A stretch of DNA of 64,000 nt. Origin: an uncultured Clostridia bacterium (GTDB taxonomy: Bacteria > Bacillota > Clostridia > UBA1381 > UMGS1253). The notes beneath the pieces are model-generated. The model was not told the origin of the DNA, searched no databases, and saw only the letters and a program-made list of their open reading frames with translations. Each line of letters begins with the position of its first letter. The stretch's first letter is position 1. The DNA lies in contig CAKSHB010000003.1 in assembly GCA_934456295.1 (NCBI GenBank), positions 29,575 through 93,574 of the forward strand, read 5' to 3'. This document shows positions 1 to 10,000 of this stretch, in pieces. Made by a program: the position numbers and the translations under genes.

Positions 1-1278
1 TCGGGCGATATACTTGTCGGAAAGGTTACGCCAAAGGGAGAAACGGAGCTTACGGCTGAGGAAAGACTGCTGCGTGCGATTTTCGGCGAGAAGGCGCGCG
101 AGGTCCGCGACACATCGCTGCGCGTTCCGCATGGTGAAGCCGGCGTAATAGTTGACGTAAAGGTGTTTACGCGTGAAAACGGCGATGAACTTGCGGCAGG
201 AGTAAATCAGATTGTAAGATGCTATATTGCACAAAGACGTAAGATTTCTGTCGGCGATAAGATGGCGGGACGTCACGGTAACAAGGGTGTTATTTCAAGA
301 ATACTTCCCGAAGAGGATATGCCGTTCCTTCCGGACGGCACACCGCTCGACATCGTGTTGAACCCGCTGGGCGTGCCGTCGCGTATGAATATAGGACAGG
401 TGCTTGAGGTGCATCTGGGCTATGCGGCAAAGAAACTCGGCTATAAGATTGCAACGCCGGTATTTGACGGCGCAAACGAGCAGGATATTGCGGACGCACT
501 TGTTGCGGCAGGATATGATGCGGACGGAAAAACCGTGCTCTATGACGGACGTACGGGCGAGCCGTTTGATAACCGCGTAACGGTCGGCTATATGTACTAC
601 CTGAAGCTGCATCACCTTGTTGATGATAAAATCCATGCGCGTTCAACAGGCCCCTACTCACTCGTTACGCAGCAGCCTTTGGGCGGTAAAGCTCAGTTCG
701 GCGGACAGCGTTTCGGTGAAATGGAGGTTTGGGCGCTTGAGGCATACGGCGCAGCTTACACATTGCAGGAAATTCTGACGGTAAAATCGGACGACGTTGT
801 CGGACGTGTAAAGACATATGAATCAATAGTAAAGGGCGAGAATGTGCCAGAACCCGGTATTCCGGAATCGTTCAAGGTGCTCATTAAGGAATTGCAGAGT
901 CTTGCACTTGACATAAAGGTGCTTGATAAAGAGGGCAACGAGATTGAACTCGGCGAGTATTCCGATGAGGACGAAGTTGTTAATCCGCTCACGGTAAATA
1001 TCGAGGGCAGCGAGGACAGCGTTAACCCGAATGAAGCTTCATCAAGCGTATATTCAAGCAAGAGCGGCGACCTTGACGAGGATTCGGCGTTTGAGTTTGA
1101 GGAAACGGACGATGATGACTTGTTCGAGCTTGACAATGACGGCGATGAAGACGAGCTTGATGACTTTGATGATTTTGACGATTTGGACGACGAAGTATCC
1201 GAGGCAGAGGAAGCTGAGGACGATTTTGACGATATAATCGAGGATCTCGACGCACTGCCGGGTGACGATGATGAATAA
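1..1278 (+). CDS. rpoB: RNA polymerase beta subunit, 3' part
   Basis: This is the C-terminal portion of the RNA polymerase beta subunit; the gene runs in from the left edge and is open in frame from base 1. The opening residues (GDILVGKVTPKGE, then LRAIFGEKAREVRDTSLRVP) and the later KISVGDKMAGRHGNKGV and GGKAQFGGQRFGEMEVWALEAYGA stretches are hallmark beta-subunit sequence around the active-site and clamp regions. After the conserved end, from about base 960, the protein carries an extra tail of roughly 105 residues. The last 69 residues are about 60% Asp/Glu, in runs such as DDFDDFDDLDD. This tail is not part of the conserved beta subunit. rpoC follows 76 bases later on the same strand, the usual rpoBC arrangement. 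Confidence 0.98.
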   Translation, partial: SGDILVGKVTPKGETELTAEERLLRAIFGEKAREVRDTSLRVPHGEAGVIVDVKVFTRENGDELAAGVNQIVRCYIAQRRKISVGDKMAGRHGNKGVISRILPEEDMPFLPDGTPLDIVLNPLGVPSRMNIGQVLEVHLGYAAKKLGYKIATPVFDGANEQDIADALVAAGYDADGKTVLYDGRTGEPFDNRVTVGYMYYLKLHHLVDDKIHARSTGPYSLVTQQPLGGKAQFGGQRFGEMEVWALEAYGAAYTLQEILTVKSDDVVGRVKTYESIVKGENVPEPGIPESFKVLIKELQSLALDIKVLDKEGNEIELGEYSDEDEVVNPLTVNIEGSEDSVNPNEASSSVYSSKSGDLDEDSAFEFEETDDDDLFELDNDGDEDELDDFDDFDDLDDEVSEAEEAEDDFDDIIEDLDALPGDDDE

Positions 1279-1354
1279 GCCGTCATGCATTTGGGCATGA
1301 AGGGTGCTGCCGGCAAAGGCAGCCGGCACTAAACTTATTGAGGAGGTTTTTACG

Positions 1355-4300
1355 TTGGAATTTACAACATTTGATGCCATAAAAATTGGGCTGGCCTCTC
1401 CCGAAAAAATACGAGAATGGTCACATGGTGAGGTAAAAAAACCCGAAACCATAAATTACAGAACATTAAAGCCGGAACGTGACGGACTTTTCTGCGAAAG
1501 AATATTCGGACCCCAGCGCGACTGGGAGTGTCACTGCGGAAAGTATAAAAAAATCCGCTATAAGGGCATAGTCTGCGACAGATGCGGCGTTGAAGTTACA
1601 CGTTCAAAGGTGCGCCGCGAGAGAATGGGACACATTGAGCTTGCAACACCTGTTTCCCACATCTGGTATTTCAAAGGAATACCGTCAAGAATGGGACTTT
1701 TGCTCGATATGTCGCCGAAGGTGCTTGAGCAGGTATTGTATTTCGCCGCATATGTCGTAATTGACGCGGGAAATACGGGACTTGTTGAAAAGTCGATGCT
1801 TTCGGAGAAGGATTATCATGAGTGCGTCGAAAAATACGGCGACAAATTCAAGGCAGGCATGGGCGCTGAGGCTATAAAAGAGCTTTTGCAGCAGATTGAC
1901 CTTGATGAACTTTCGGCAGAGCTGAAAGAACAGCTCGAAACAGCGCAGGGACAGAAGAAAATGCGCATAGTAAAGCGCCTTGAGGCGGTTGAGGCGTTCA
2001 GACTTTCGGGAAATAAGCCCGAATGGATGATACTTGACGTTGTGCCGGTAATTCCGCCGGAAATCAGACCTATGGTACAGCTTGACGGCGGACGTTTTGC
2101 AACGAGCGATTTGAACGATTTGTACAGACGTGTTATAAACAGAAACAACCGTCTGAAGAGATTGCTTGACTTGCATGCGCCGGATATTATAGTAAGAAAT
2201 GAAAAGAGAATGCTCCAGGAGGCGGTTGACGCACTTATAGATAACGGCAGACGCGGACGTCCCGTTACGGGTCCCGGAAACCGTGCACTGAAGTCGCTTT
2301 CGGATATGCTCAAAGGTAAGCAGGGACGTTTCAGACAGAACCTTCTGGGTAAGCGTGTTGACTACTCGGGACGTTCGGTTATCGTCGTAGGCCCCGAGCT
2401 TAAGCTCTATCAGTGCGGTCTGCCGAAGGAAATGGCAATCGAACTGTTTAAGCCGTTTGTAATGAAAAAGCTTGTCGGCGACGGACTTGCACACAATATC
2501 AAGAGCGCGAAACGTATGGTTGAAAGACTGCGCCCCGAGGTTTGGGATGTACTTGAGGACGTTATAAAGGAGCACCCCGTGCTTCTGAACCGTGCCCCCA
2601 CGCTTCACAGACTCGGTATCCAGGCATTTGAGCCTGTGCTTGTTGAAGGAAGAGCGCTCAAACTTCATCCGCTGGTATGTACGGCATATAACGCCGACTT
2701 TGACGGTGACCAGATGGCTGTCCATGTACCGCTGTCACCTGAGGCACAGGCTGAGGCAAGATTTCTCATGCTTTCGGCAAACAACCTCTTAAAGCCGCAG
2801 GACGGTAAGCCTGTAACAGTGCCGACACAGGATATGGTACTGGGAAGCTACTACCTGACACTCGTAAAAGACGGCGATAAGGGCGAGGGCAAGGTATTTT
2901 CAAGTGTTGATGAGGCGATGATGGCATACAGAAACGGCATTATCACACTTCATGCACGCATAAAGGTGCGCGTATATAAAGAGATTAACGGTGAAATGCA
3001 GCACCGTACAATAAATGCTACAATGGGACAGATTATCTTCAACGAGAACATTCCGCAGGATTTGGGCTTTGTTGACAGAAGTGACCCCGAAAAGGCATTT
3101 GACCTTGAGGTTACAAAGCTTGCTACAAAAAAGCAGCTCGGAATTATAATCGACAGATGCATACGTGTTCACGGCTTTACGGAAACTGCGGGTGTGCTTG
3201 ACGCGATAAAGTCGCTCGGCTTCAAATATTCGACACAGGGTGCAATAACAGTCAGCGTATCGGATATAAAGGTTCCTGCCGTTAAGAAGGAATACCTTGC
3301 GGAGGCAGAGGAAAAGGTCGAGAAGATTACAAAGCAGTTCAGACGCGGTATGCTTGATGATAACGAAAGATATGACGCGATAATCAAAGTATGGACGGAA
3401 ACAAACGATAAGCTCACAAAAGCGCTTATGGAAAACCTTGATGACCTTAACCCGATATACATGATGGCAAACTCCGGTGCCCGCGGCAGCGTAAACCAGA
3501 TTCGTCAGCTCGCAGGTATGCGCGGACTTATGGCTAACACATCGGGTAAAGCGGTCGAAATTCCTATCCGTGCAAACTTCCGTGAAGGTCTTAACGTACT
3601 TGAGTACTTTATTTCGACTCACGGTGCGAGAAAAGGTCTTGCCGATACGGCTCTGCGTACTGCCGACTCGGGTTACCTGACAAGACGTCTTGTTGATGTC
3701 AGCCAGGACGTAATTATCCGCGAGGACGATTGCGGAGCGCATGAGGGTCTTGTGGTTAAGGCTATAAAAGACGGCAACGAGGTCATAGAGCCGCTTGAGG
3801 ACAGACTGCTCGGCCGTTATACATGCCACGATGTTGTTCATCCCGAAACCGGTGAAGTTGTTGTGCCGGCAAATACGATGATGAATGATGACGATGTAAA
3901 GAGAATTATTGATGCAGGAATTGAAGAAGTTGAGATAAGAAGTATTCTGACGTGTAAAACACCTGTGGGCGTATGCTCGCATTGCTACGGTTCAAACCTT
4001 GCAAGCGGCGACCCCGTGCCTGTCGGCGAGGCTGTCGGAATTATTGCCGCACAGTCAATCGGCGAGCCCGGTACACAGCTCACGATGCGTACGTTCCACT
4101 CGGGCGGTGTTGCCGGCGACGATATCACACAGGGTCTTCCCCGTGTCGAAGAGCTGTTTGAGGCAAGAAAGCCTAAGGGCGTCGCAATCATATCCGAAAT
4201 CGGCGGACGCGTTTCTGTTTCCGAAACAAAGAAACGCCGTGAAATCGTTGTTACCGACGATGATACAAAGGACAGCAGAACCTATGTTATCCCCTATGAC

Positions 4301-4912
4301 GCACGTATTCTTGTAAAGGAAAATGACGTTATAGAGAAGGGCTCACCGCTCACAAGAGGTTCGCTCGCACCGCAGGATATACTCAGAATTAACGGCATAA
4401 GAGCCGTTCAGAGCTATTTGACCCAGGAGGTTCAGAGAGTTTACCGTATGCAGGGTGTTGATATTTCCGATAAGCACATCGAAGTAATCGTACGTCAGAT
4501 GATGCGTAAGGTTAAGGTTGAGGATCCGGGCGATACAGACTTGCTTATGGGCAGCCTCATAGATATGTTTGAGCTTGAGGAGGCAAATAAGAAGGCGCTC
4601 GAAAAGGGCGGAAAGCCTGCGACAGAGTCGGTTGTTCTTTTGGGTATCACAAAGGCATCGCTGGCAACAGAGTCCTTTCTGTCGGCAGCATCGTTCCAGG
4701 AAACAACAAGAGTTCTCACCGAAGCGGCTATCAAAGGCAAGGTTGACCCGCTTCTCGGACTCAAAGAAAACGTTATCATCGGTAAGCTTGTTCCGGCAGG
4801 TACCGGCATGAGCGTGTACCGCGACGTTGATTTGTGCGTTGAGGGCGATGAGAAAACGGCGCTTGAGAATGCGCTGGATGCGGCAATGGCATCGAGTGAT
4901 TTGATAGGCTGA
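1355..4912 (+). CDS. rpoC: RNA polymerase beta' subunit
   Basis: RNA polymerase beta' subunit, 1185 residues, the normal length for Firmicutes. The N-terminal zinc site is visible (CHCGKYKK...CDRCGVEV), as is the catalytic Mg-binding motif NADFDGDQMAVH, and the second Cys cluster near residue 850 (ILTCKTPVGVCSHCYG). I chose the TTG at 1355 because AGGAGG at 1341-1346 sits eight bases upstream and the product then starts MEFTTFDAIKIGLASPEKI, which matches the family. An in-frame start at 1304 would add 17 unsupported residues. Transcribed with rpoB; a hairpin with a T-run follows at 4947. Confidence 0.98.
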   Translation: MEFTTFDAIKIGLASPEKIREWSHGEVKKPETINYRTLKPERDGLFCERIFGPQRDWECHCGKYKKIRYKGIVCDRCGVEVTRSKVRRERMGHIELATPVSHIWYFKGIPSRMGLLLDMSPKVLEQVLYFAAYVVIDAGNTGLVEKSMLSEKDYHECVEKYGDKFKAGMGAEAIKELLQQIDLDELSAELKEQLETAQGQKKMRIVKRLEAVEAFRLSGNKPEWMILDVVPVIPPEIRPMVQLDGGRFATSDLNDLYRRVINRNNRLKRLLDLHAPDIIVRNEKRMLQEAVDALIDNGRRGRPVTGPGNRALKSLSDMLKGKQGRFRQNLLGKRVDYSGRSVIVVGPELKLYQCGLPKEMAIELFKPFVMKKLVGDGLAHNIKSAKRMVERLRPEVWDVLEDVIKEHPVLLNRAPTLHRLGIQAFEPVLVEGRALKLHPLVCTAYNADFDGDQMAVHVPLSPEAQAEARFLMLSANNLLKPQDGKPVTVPTQDMVLGSYYLTLVKDGDKGEGKVFSSVDEAMMAYRNGIITLHARIKVRVYKEINGEMQHRTINATMGQIIFNENIPQDLGFVDRSDPEKAFDLEVTKLATKKQLGIIIDRCIRVHGFTETAGVLDAIKSLGFKYSTQGAITVSVSDIKVPAVKKEYLAEAEEKVEKITKQFRRGMLDDNERYDAIIKVWTETNDKLTKALMENLDDLNPIYMMANSGARGSVNQIRQLAGMRGLMANTSGKAVEIPIRANFREGLNVLEYFISTHGARKGLADTALRTADSGYLTRRLVDVSQDVIIREDDCGAHEGLVVKAIKDGNEVIEPLEDRLLGRYTCHDVVHPETGEVVVPANTMMNDDDVKRIIDAGIEEVEIRSILTCKTPVGVCSHCYGSNLASGDPVPVGEAVGIIAAQSIGEPGTQLTMRTFHSGGVAGDDITQGLPRVEELFEARKPKGVAIISEIGGRVSVSETKKRREIVVTDDDTKDSRTYVIPYDARILVKENDVIEKGSPLTRGSLAPQDILRINGIRAVQSYLTQEVQRVYRMQGVDISDKHIEVIVRQMMRKVKVEDPGDTDLLMGSLIDMFELEEANKKALEKGGKPATESVVLLGITKASLATESFLSAASFQETTRVLTEAAIKGKVDPLLGLKENVIIGKLVPAGTGMSVYRDVDLCVEGDEKTALENALDAAMASSDLIG

Positions 4913-4946
4913 TAATTGCAGAATAAAAGGTAAAATTAAATTTTAA

Positions 4947-4984
4947 GGCGGACTGCCCGATTTTGGGCGGCCCGTCTTTTTTGT
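4947..4984 (+). terminator. rho-independent terminator of rpoBC
   Basis: An imperfect GC-rich hairpin (GGACtGCCC / GGGCggCCCGTC around a GATTTT loop) is followed by TTTTTT, 35 bases after the rpoC stop. Confidence 0.8.
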
Positions 4985-5120
4985 GCTGTTATGTATCATG
5001 AAAAGATGCGGCAATGGGCAAAACGTAATAAAACTGCTGCCGTCATGCTGCGGATTTAGATGAAAATTTCCGATAATTTGAGAAAGAAGAAATAAAATGG
5101 CGCATAAAATAAAAAAATCC

Positions 5121-5149
5121 TTGACATTGACGGACTAAAAGTATAAAAT
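5121..5149 (+). promoter_or_regulatory. sigma-A type promoter of pyrG
   Basis: TTGACA (5121-5126), 17-base spacer, TAAAAT (5144-5149), about 40 bases before the pyrG start. Confidence 0.6.
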
Positions 5150-5193
5150 AAATTAGGTATTACTATAAAGTACAGATAAAAGGATGAGTGGTT

Positions 5194-6786
5194 GTGGCGG
5201 TAAAATACATTTTTGTTACGGGCGGAGTAGTTTCCGGTTTGGGTAAGGGGATTACAGTGGCTTCGCTCGGAAGGCTTTTAAAAGCGCGCGGTCTGCGCGT
5301 TACAATGCAAAAGCTTGACCCATATATAAATATCAGTCCGGGCCACATGAGTCCGATACAGCACGGAGAGGTATTTGTGACAGATGACGGCGCGGAAACG
5401 GATCTTGATATAGGACATTACGAGCGTTTTGCCGATGAGAGTCTTACAAGAAACGCAAATACTACAGCCGGCAGAATATACTGGAATGTTATATCAAAGG
5501 AACGTGCGGGAGATTACGGCGGAGGAACTGTTCAGATTATTCCGCATATTACTGATGAAATAAAGAGAAAGATATACAGCGTTGGCGATGAGAGTAAAAC
5601 GGACGTTGTTATCACCGAAATCGGCGGAACGGTCGGCGACATAGAGAGTATGCCGTTTCTTGAGGCGATACGTCAGGTTGCCAGTGAAGTCGGACGCGAG
5701 AATTGTTTGTATGTGCAGGTGGCACTCATACCGTACCTCAAGGCGTCGGGAGAGCTTAAAACAAAGCCGGTGCAGCATAGTGTGAAGGAGCTTTTGAGCA
5801 TAGGTATACAGCCTGATGTGGTTGTGTGCCGTACAGAGCGCCCGATTAATGATGAGATAAAGAGAAAGATAGGACTTTTCTGCAATATATCGGGCAACGC
5901 GGTTATACAGAATATAACGGCGGAAACGATTTATGAAATACCGCTTATATTTGAAGAAGAAGGTTTGCCGGGGATTGTGTGCGATAAGCTTTCGCTGAAA
6001 TGCGGCGAGGCTGATTTGGCAGAATGGCGTGCACTTGTTGACGCGTTTAAAAACCCTGTATGCGAAACAACAATTGCTATTGTGGGCAAAGATGCAGAAC
6101 TTCATGATTCATACCTGAGCGTTTATGAGTCGCTTTTGCATGCGGGAATTGCAAATAAATGTCGCATACATGTAAAATGGGTTGACGCTCATGACGTTAC
6201 GGAGAAAAATGTTTCCGAACTGCTTGGCGGCGTAAGCGGAATAGTAAGTCCCGGCGGTTTTGGATTTGACGGAGCGTCGGGACAGCTTATAGCGTCGGAA
6301 TATGCGAGAAAGAACAATATCGCGTTTCTTGGAATAGGGCTCGGTATGGAAACGGCTGTAATCAGTTTTGCGCGCAGTGTGTGCGGAATTGAGGAGGCTG
6401 AATCTGAGGAGTTTAATATTGACGCCGAGTATGATGTGATTTTTGCACCGTATGCAGAAGATGAAGTTTCGGGCAAAAAAGAGGAAATGCACCGCGGTGC
6501 AAAGGAAAGCATTGTTAAAAAGGGCACAAAGCTCTTTGACATATATAAGGAAGAAAAAATTTCGGAGAGACATTGGCACCAGTATGAGGTTAATCCGAAA
6601 TACGTCAAAGTTCTCGAAAAGGGAGGGCTTGTGATATCGGCTGTGTCCGCTGAAGGCGGTTTTGCCGACGCGGTGGAGCTTAAAGACCACAGATTTTTTG
6701 TAGGGGTAATGTTCCATCCGCAGTTTAAGTCACGTCCCAACCGTCCTCATAAGCTCATTAATGAGTTTGTGAAGGCGTCAATATAA
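5194..6786 (+). CDS. pyrG: CTP synthase with defective glutaminase domain
   Basis: CTP synthase makes CTP from UTP, ATP and a nitrogen donor. The N-terminal synthetase domain is well conserved: KYIFVTGGVVSGLGKGI (P-loop), QHGEVFVTDDGAETDLD, EIGGTVGDIES and the KTKPVQHSVKEL region. The C-terminal glutamine amidotransferase domain is present at full length, but its triad is changed. The usual GICLGMQ nucleophile motif reads GIGLGME (Gly codon GGG at 6337-6339), and HPEF reads HPQF (CAG at 6721-6723); only the His is kept. The oxyanion segment (PGGFGFDG) also departs from the usual PGGFGxRG. I infer an enzyme that uses free ammonia, not glutamine. Length is about 530 residues, as usual. The GTG at 5194 has better spacing from AAAAGGA (5178-5184) than the GTG at 5188. 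It stands alone with its own promoter. Whether the genome has a second, intact pyrG is unknown. Confidence 0.93.
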   Translation: MAVKYIFVTGGVVSGLGKGITVASLGRLLKARGLRVTMQKLDPYINISPGHMSPIQHGEVFVTDDGAETDLDIGHYERFADESLTRNANTTAGRIYWNVISKERAGDYGGGTVQIIPHITDEIKRKIYSVGDESKTDVVITEIGGTVGDIESMPFLEAIRQVASEVGRENCLYVQVALIPYLKASGELKTKPVQHSVKELLSIGIQPDVVVCRTERPINDEIKRKIGLFCNISGNAVIQNITAETIYEIPLIFEEEGLPGIVCDKLSLKCGEADLAEWRALVDAFKNPVCETTIAIVGKDAELHDSYLSVYESLLHAGIANKCRIHVKWVDAHDVTEKNVSELLGGVSGIVSPGGFGFDGASGQLIASEYARKNNIAFLGIGLGMETAVISFARSVCGIEEAESEEFNIDAEYDVIFAPYAEDEVSGKKEEMHRGAKESIVKKGTKLFDIYKEEKISERHWHQYEVNPKYVKVLEKGGLVISAVSAEGGFADAVELKDHRFFVGVMFHPQFKSRPNRPHKLINEFVKASI

Positions 6787-6840
6787 AAAAATTGCAGCGT
6801 GATATAACAGGAAAATGAGTAAAAAATTGACTGTTTTACA

Positions 6841-6870
6841 GCATAAATGCCGTTGTAGCCGACGTTTATG
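6841..6870. repeat. imperfect inverted repeat after pyrG
   Basis: CATAAATGCCG and its near reverse complement CGACGTTTATG lie about 60 bases after the pyrG stop with no clear T-run. It may be a weak terminator or a processing hairpin; the function is not clear. Confidence 0.35.
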
Positions 6871-6921
6871 TTATGGCAATGTTACTAATTTTACAGTTAT
6901 ATTACATATGCGCAAACTGCA

Positions 6922-6950
6922 TTGACGAGTTGATGTTGGGGTGGTATAAT
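6922..6950 (+). promoter_or_regulatory. strong promoter of the first SLH protein gene
   Basis: TTGACG (6922-6927), 17-base spacer, perfect TATAAT (6945-6950). It predicts a start near 6957 and an untranslated leader of about 125 bases. The leader opens with a hairpin, GCAGGAAA (6955-6962) / TTTCCTGC (6976-6983), followed by further GC-rich complementary segments up to about 7030. Confidence 0.75.
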
Positions 6951-7082
6951 CAATGCAGGAAAGGTGGTTAGGAGTTTTCCTGCTGCCTCCGGGCGGGTCG
7001 CAGATGAAAGAGGGTGACCGCGGCCTGCTTAAAAAACTCTTTCGAAAACCAAAAAAAATATTATAAGGGAGGATTTGAGACT

Positions 7083-10000
7083 ATGAAAAATCTCAAGAAG
7101 GTTTTAGCATTGGTTCTGGCATGCGTAATGGTATTCGGTACTGTTGCAATGGCTGGTTCGGTTTATCCGGACGTTGCTGATGATGCCAACTATGCTGAAG
7201 CAGTAAAGACTCTGTCTGCTCTTGGTATCATCAAGGGCGACGATCAGGGTAAATTTAACCCTGATGCTACAATCACAAGAGCTGAAATGGCAAAGATCCT
7301 TTGCACAATGATCGGCTCGGGCGACCTCGCTGCAACAGCTACAAAGTTCAGTGATGTTGCTGACAATCATTGGGCATCGGGCTACATTGCATATGCACAG
7401 CAGCTCGGTTACATTGATGGTTATGATGCAACAACATTTGGTCCTGAGGACCCGGTTACATATGAGCAGGTATTGAAGCTCGTTATGGCTGCACTTGGTT
7501 ATACATACAAGGCTCAGCAGAACGGTGGTTATCCGACAGGTTACACATATGTTGCAGCTGACAGAGAAGTAACAAAGGGCGCTGCAGGCAATGGTCCTGA
7601 GGCTGCTCCGAGAAGCACGGTTGCTGTTATTGTTAACAACGCAATGAACACACCTGTTATGGAGAGAACAACATATGGTACAGATGTTGTTTATGAAGAG
7701 CTTGACGGTACAGGCACAAAGATCTTCAAGACACTCCTTACTTCAAAGCACAAGACTTACAAAGTAGAAGGTAAGATCACAAACACATATAAGCAGGACA
7801 CAAACCTCAAAGAGGGTTATGTTGATACTTATATCACAAAGACACTCAACATCGATGTTGAGGACAAGATCGGCGCAACAGCTGAAACAACAGTAGTTGG
7901 CGGTGTAACTCAGAAGACAGGTTACTACACACTTGTAAACGTTGAGTCACAGGATAAGACAGCTTCTGATTATGTTGGTTATTCGTCAGTTATCTACTAC
8001 AAAGAGCTTGACAACGGAGATATTGCAGTTGTTTGCGTAGTTCCGAAGACAGCTAAGAATAAGATAGTTACAATTGCTGACGCTGCTGACGCTTATGATG
8101 ACAGCAAGGATGCAAGCGCTCGTAGAGATGACAAGCCGCATGTTGAGTATAAGACAGACGGCGTTACAGTTTCTAAGTATGTATTCTCATACTGGAACGA
8201 CAGAGATGCTGACTCGAGAATTACAACAGTTGATATCGATCCCGCTGCAACAGTTTATGTAAACGGCGCTAAGGGCGTATCGATTGCTGCAAAGCTCGGA
8301 ACAATCAGCGGAACAGGTATGGCCCAGCTCTGTAGCGCACTTATTCCTGCAAGAGGTTCAATTACATTGGTTGACACAAGCAATTCGGGTATGTATGACC
8401 TTATCAAGATCACATCATACGAGATTGCAATCGTTGACTCTGTAAACGCTAACACAAACAGAATCAACTTCAAGAGCGAGAGAACAATAAGCAAGGGTTA
8501 TGTTGCTCTTAACACAGATTCAAACAAGAACCTTGCTGAGTACACAATCACTCTTGATGGCGCTGCTGTTGAAGTAAAAGACCTTAAAGAATACGATGTA
8601 CTTAACATTGCTACAAACGACATCACAGATCCTACATACTTTAACATTACAGTAACAAGAAAAGTTATCGAAGGTACTGTAACACAGAGAAAAGATACAG
8701 GCAGCAACCCCTACGTTGTAATCAACGGCGAGAAGTACGAAGTTACAAACGGCGTATCACTTCCTGACCTTGAAGATGAAGGCAAGTTCTACCTCGATGC
8801 TAACGGCGATATCGCGTTTGTTGATACAAAGTCGGTAGTAAACGGTAACTATGCATACCTCTACAGCACAGGTACAGGTACATTCGCAGGTGACAACTAC
8901 GTAAGAATGTTCACAAAAGACGGCGCTGACGTTACATACAAGCTTGACGACAAAGTAAAAATCAACAAAGTATATAAGAACAGCGCTACAGAAGCTTACA
9001 CATTGGCTGATGTTGACGAAATCTTCGGCACAAATGAGTTCGCAGGTTCTACAACGGTAGCAACAGTAGGCGATGTATTTGATGTAACATCAACAGAGCC
9101 TCTTACAGCATCTGCATTTGTTACAGCTCTTACAGACGGTGCTAACGATGTAACAAGAGAGGCTTATGAACTTAAGACTGCTTTTAAATTCATTAATGAT
9201 GCACAAAGCAAAGTATTGAGCAAGTTTGTTACATACAAAGTTGACAGCAACAGCAAGATCACAGAGATTTCACTTGCTACAGCAGCAGCAAGCGCTATGG
9301 ATGAGTTCAACTTCGTTGGTACAAAGGCTAATGCAGAGTGGAAAGCTTCGCTCAGCAAGTTCGATGGTTCGAAGAGCCTTCCGGACAACGCAGTTATCTT
9401 CTTTGTAAAGCCCACAGATTCGATTTCGGATTACGGCGTAAAGACGATTGCTGACCTCGTTGACGGCAACGATTATACACCTTACTTCTTCTCGAACACA
9501 GATGACGGCCCGTCGGCAGTTGTTATGCTTGAGTCTAACTCGGCATTTAACACAAGCGACTCGCTCGCAATCTTTGTTGAGGCTTCATCGGCTAAGCTCA
9601 ACGGTGATGACGTTAACTACGTAACATACTGGAAAGACGGTAAGCTCGTTGAGACTCCCCTCGTATTCGAGTCGACAGTTAATGTAAGCGGTCTTGAGAG
9701 AGGCGATGCATTCCTGTACGCTTTGAATCAGGACGGTCGTGTAGATAACATTGAAGTTATCTTCTCAGCAGGTACAAAGCCTGAAATTTCGGGTAGTGCA
9801 CTTGACCAGACACTTATCAATAAGGTTACAATTGCAGGCGTTGATGGCTTCAAGCTTCTTGATGACACAACAGTAAGCGAAGACAACGAAGTATACTTCG
9901 GCCTTATCGGTAAGATGGCTACATCGGGCGACAATGTTAGAGCTACACTCGTAAGCGAGACAGGTTTGTTCGATGGCAGCGAGAAAGTAATCAACATTCC

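Noticed and set aside
2900..3982. A 360-codon minus-strand frame inside rpoC
   Set aside because: rpoC is certain on the plus strand; the frame is a shadow.
6955..7082. Leader of the first SLH gene as a c-di-GMP or other known riboswitch
   Set aside because: It has GC-rich complementary parts, but the consensus core sequences of known classes were not seen.
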